Of a stretch of DNA of 64,000 nucleotides, positions 63,638 through 64,000 are shown in pieces. Source of the DNA: a virus; IMG/VR virus record IMGVR_UViG_3300036860_000542, positions 1 through 64,000 of that record. One strand, given 5' to 3'. Under the pieces are notes generated by a model. That model saw only the letters and a list, made by a program, of their open reading frames with translations, was not told where the DNA came from and made no database searches. The position numbers were made by a program, and so were the translations under genes. How positions within the stretch are numbered: the stretch's first letter is position 1; each line of letters starts with the position of its first letter.

Positions 63638-64000
63638 GCAAGATCCCTGTCAATCCGGGTCCCGCGCACTGGGGTGGTCGTCACGCGGGCGCCTTCCAGC
63701 CGCGTGGCCCCATCAAGGCGTTGGGCAACATTCGCTCGAATCCCGTGGCGTGGGAGAGTGAAGACACCCTATCCGCACGCCTGTTCGTCGGCTTATCTGT
63801 CGGCTCGCAACCCAGGTACACCCTCGACGATCTCATCGGGATCGTTCGTACGATTCGCGAGGAGCAGGCGCCTGAAGACCCGTCCGTCACCTTCCTCGCG
63901 CAGAGAGGCGTCTACAAGTACAAGGCGACCGGCAAGACCGTCGAGGAGGATGGTGGCCAGGTCATCATCATCGACACGCAAGGGATGGCGCCGAAGGCAT
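63634..64000 (+). CDS. Hypothetical protein, 3' end outside window
   Basis: Open from ATG 63634 to the window edge. The visible part begins MSKIPVNPGPAHWGGRHAGA and includes FVGLSVGSQPRYTLDDLIGI followed by charged helices. No stop is reached and no family is recognised so far. Confidence 0.45.
   Translation, partial: MSKIPVNPGPAHWGGRHAGAFQPRGPIKALGNIRSNPVAWESEDTLSARLFVGLSVGSQPRYTLDDLIGIVRTIREEQAPEDPSVTFLAQRGVYKYKATGKTVEEDGGQVIIIDTQGMAPKA

Noticed and set aside
1-64000. Terminase, portal, tape measure or tail fibre genes
   Set aside because: No protein in the window shows the expected motifs (large ATPase-nuclease with Walker A and DDE-like nuclease, portal, or a very long helical protein).
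1-64000. CRISPR arrays suggested by the Cas4-like nuclease
   Set aside because: No regularly spaced direct repeats were seen, and the nuclease fits a recombination module instead.

Overview
The window looks like part of a large, GC-rich double-stranded DNA virus (or virus-derived prophage) of a bacterium. Genes are packed head to tail, mostly with 4-base ATGA/GTGA overlaps. Many encode 30-120 residue proteins of unknown function, and there is no rRNA, ribosomal protein or other housekeeping gene. The lipoprotein signals, peptidoglycan-binding domain and sugar-nucleotide/glycosyltransferase cluster fit a host with a cell envelope rich in glycans. The host cannot be named from the sequence.

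Layout. (1) 1-16.8 kb, plus strand: replication, recombination and nucleotide metabolism. This holds an SNF2-type helicase (cut at the left edge), a run of micro-proteins, a Cas4/RecB-like nuclease, a Sak4-like RecA ATPase, a DUF669-like single-strand binding protein, a RecD-like helicase, ThyX, a uracil-DNA glycosylase fused to family A DNA polymerase, a class II ribonucleotide reductase, a deoxyribosyltransferase-like enzyme and an NPPY DNA methyltransferase. A degenerate tRNA-like element lies behind a terminator at 5.4 kb. (2) 16.7-19.7 kb: a PcfJ-like protein on the minus strand, diverging from a membrane protein, a stand-alone response regulator and a DUF6527-like protein. (3) 19.6-28.6 kb, minus strand: glycosyltransferases, sugar methyltransferases, an RmlB-like dehydratase, small envelope proteins and a tyrosine integrase. 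(4) 28.7-30.6 kb, plus strand: GDP-fucose synthase and GDP-mannose dehydratase, which complete a sugar pathway. (5) 30.6-35.5 kb, minus strand: MazG, small proteins, a ribbon-helix-helix regulator and two more glycosyltransferases. (6) 35.5-51.5 kb, minus strand: a putative virion block. Its most striking property is a run of about fourteen small proteins ending in one transmembrane helix plus a Lys/Arg tail. It also holds two beta-rich capsid candidates separated by a 16-bp hairpin, a very Arg-rich NPRRR protein with a membrane domain, a peptidoglycan-binding membrane protein and a transglutaminase-like protein. (7) 51.5-52.55 kb: a 1-kb non-coding hub between divergent transcription units, with strong potential RNA structure. 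(8) 52.5-64 kb, plus strand: likely early genes, comprising many small proteins, a DUF932 protein, a GHKL-ATPase/metalloprotease-like fusion and three ParB-like proteins.

How it may work together. The left arm makes deoxynucleotides (RNR, ThyX, MazG) and copies and repairs DNA. The glycan genes would modify the host surface or the virion. The 35-51 kb block would build the particle. No terminase, portal, tape measure or tail protein is recognisable in this window. Together with the tail-anchored proteins, this raises the possibility of a tailless, membrane-containing virus with an unusually large genome. That is inference: morphogenesis genes may lie outside the window and no homology search could be run. 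Repeated promoter-like modules (TTGAxx, 15-18 bases, TACAT inside an ATGTACAT palindrome) appear to start several transcription units on both strands.
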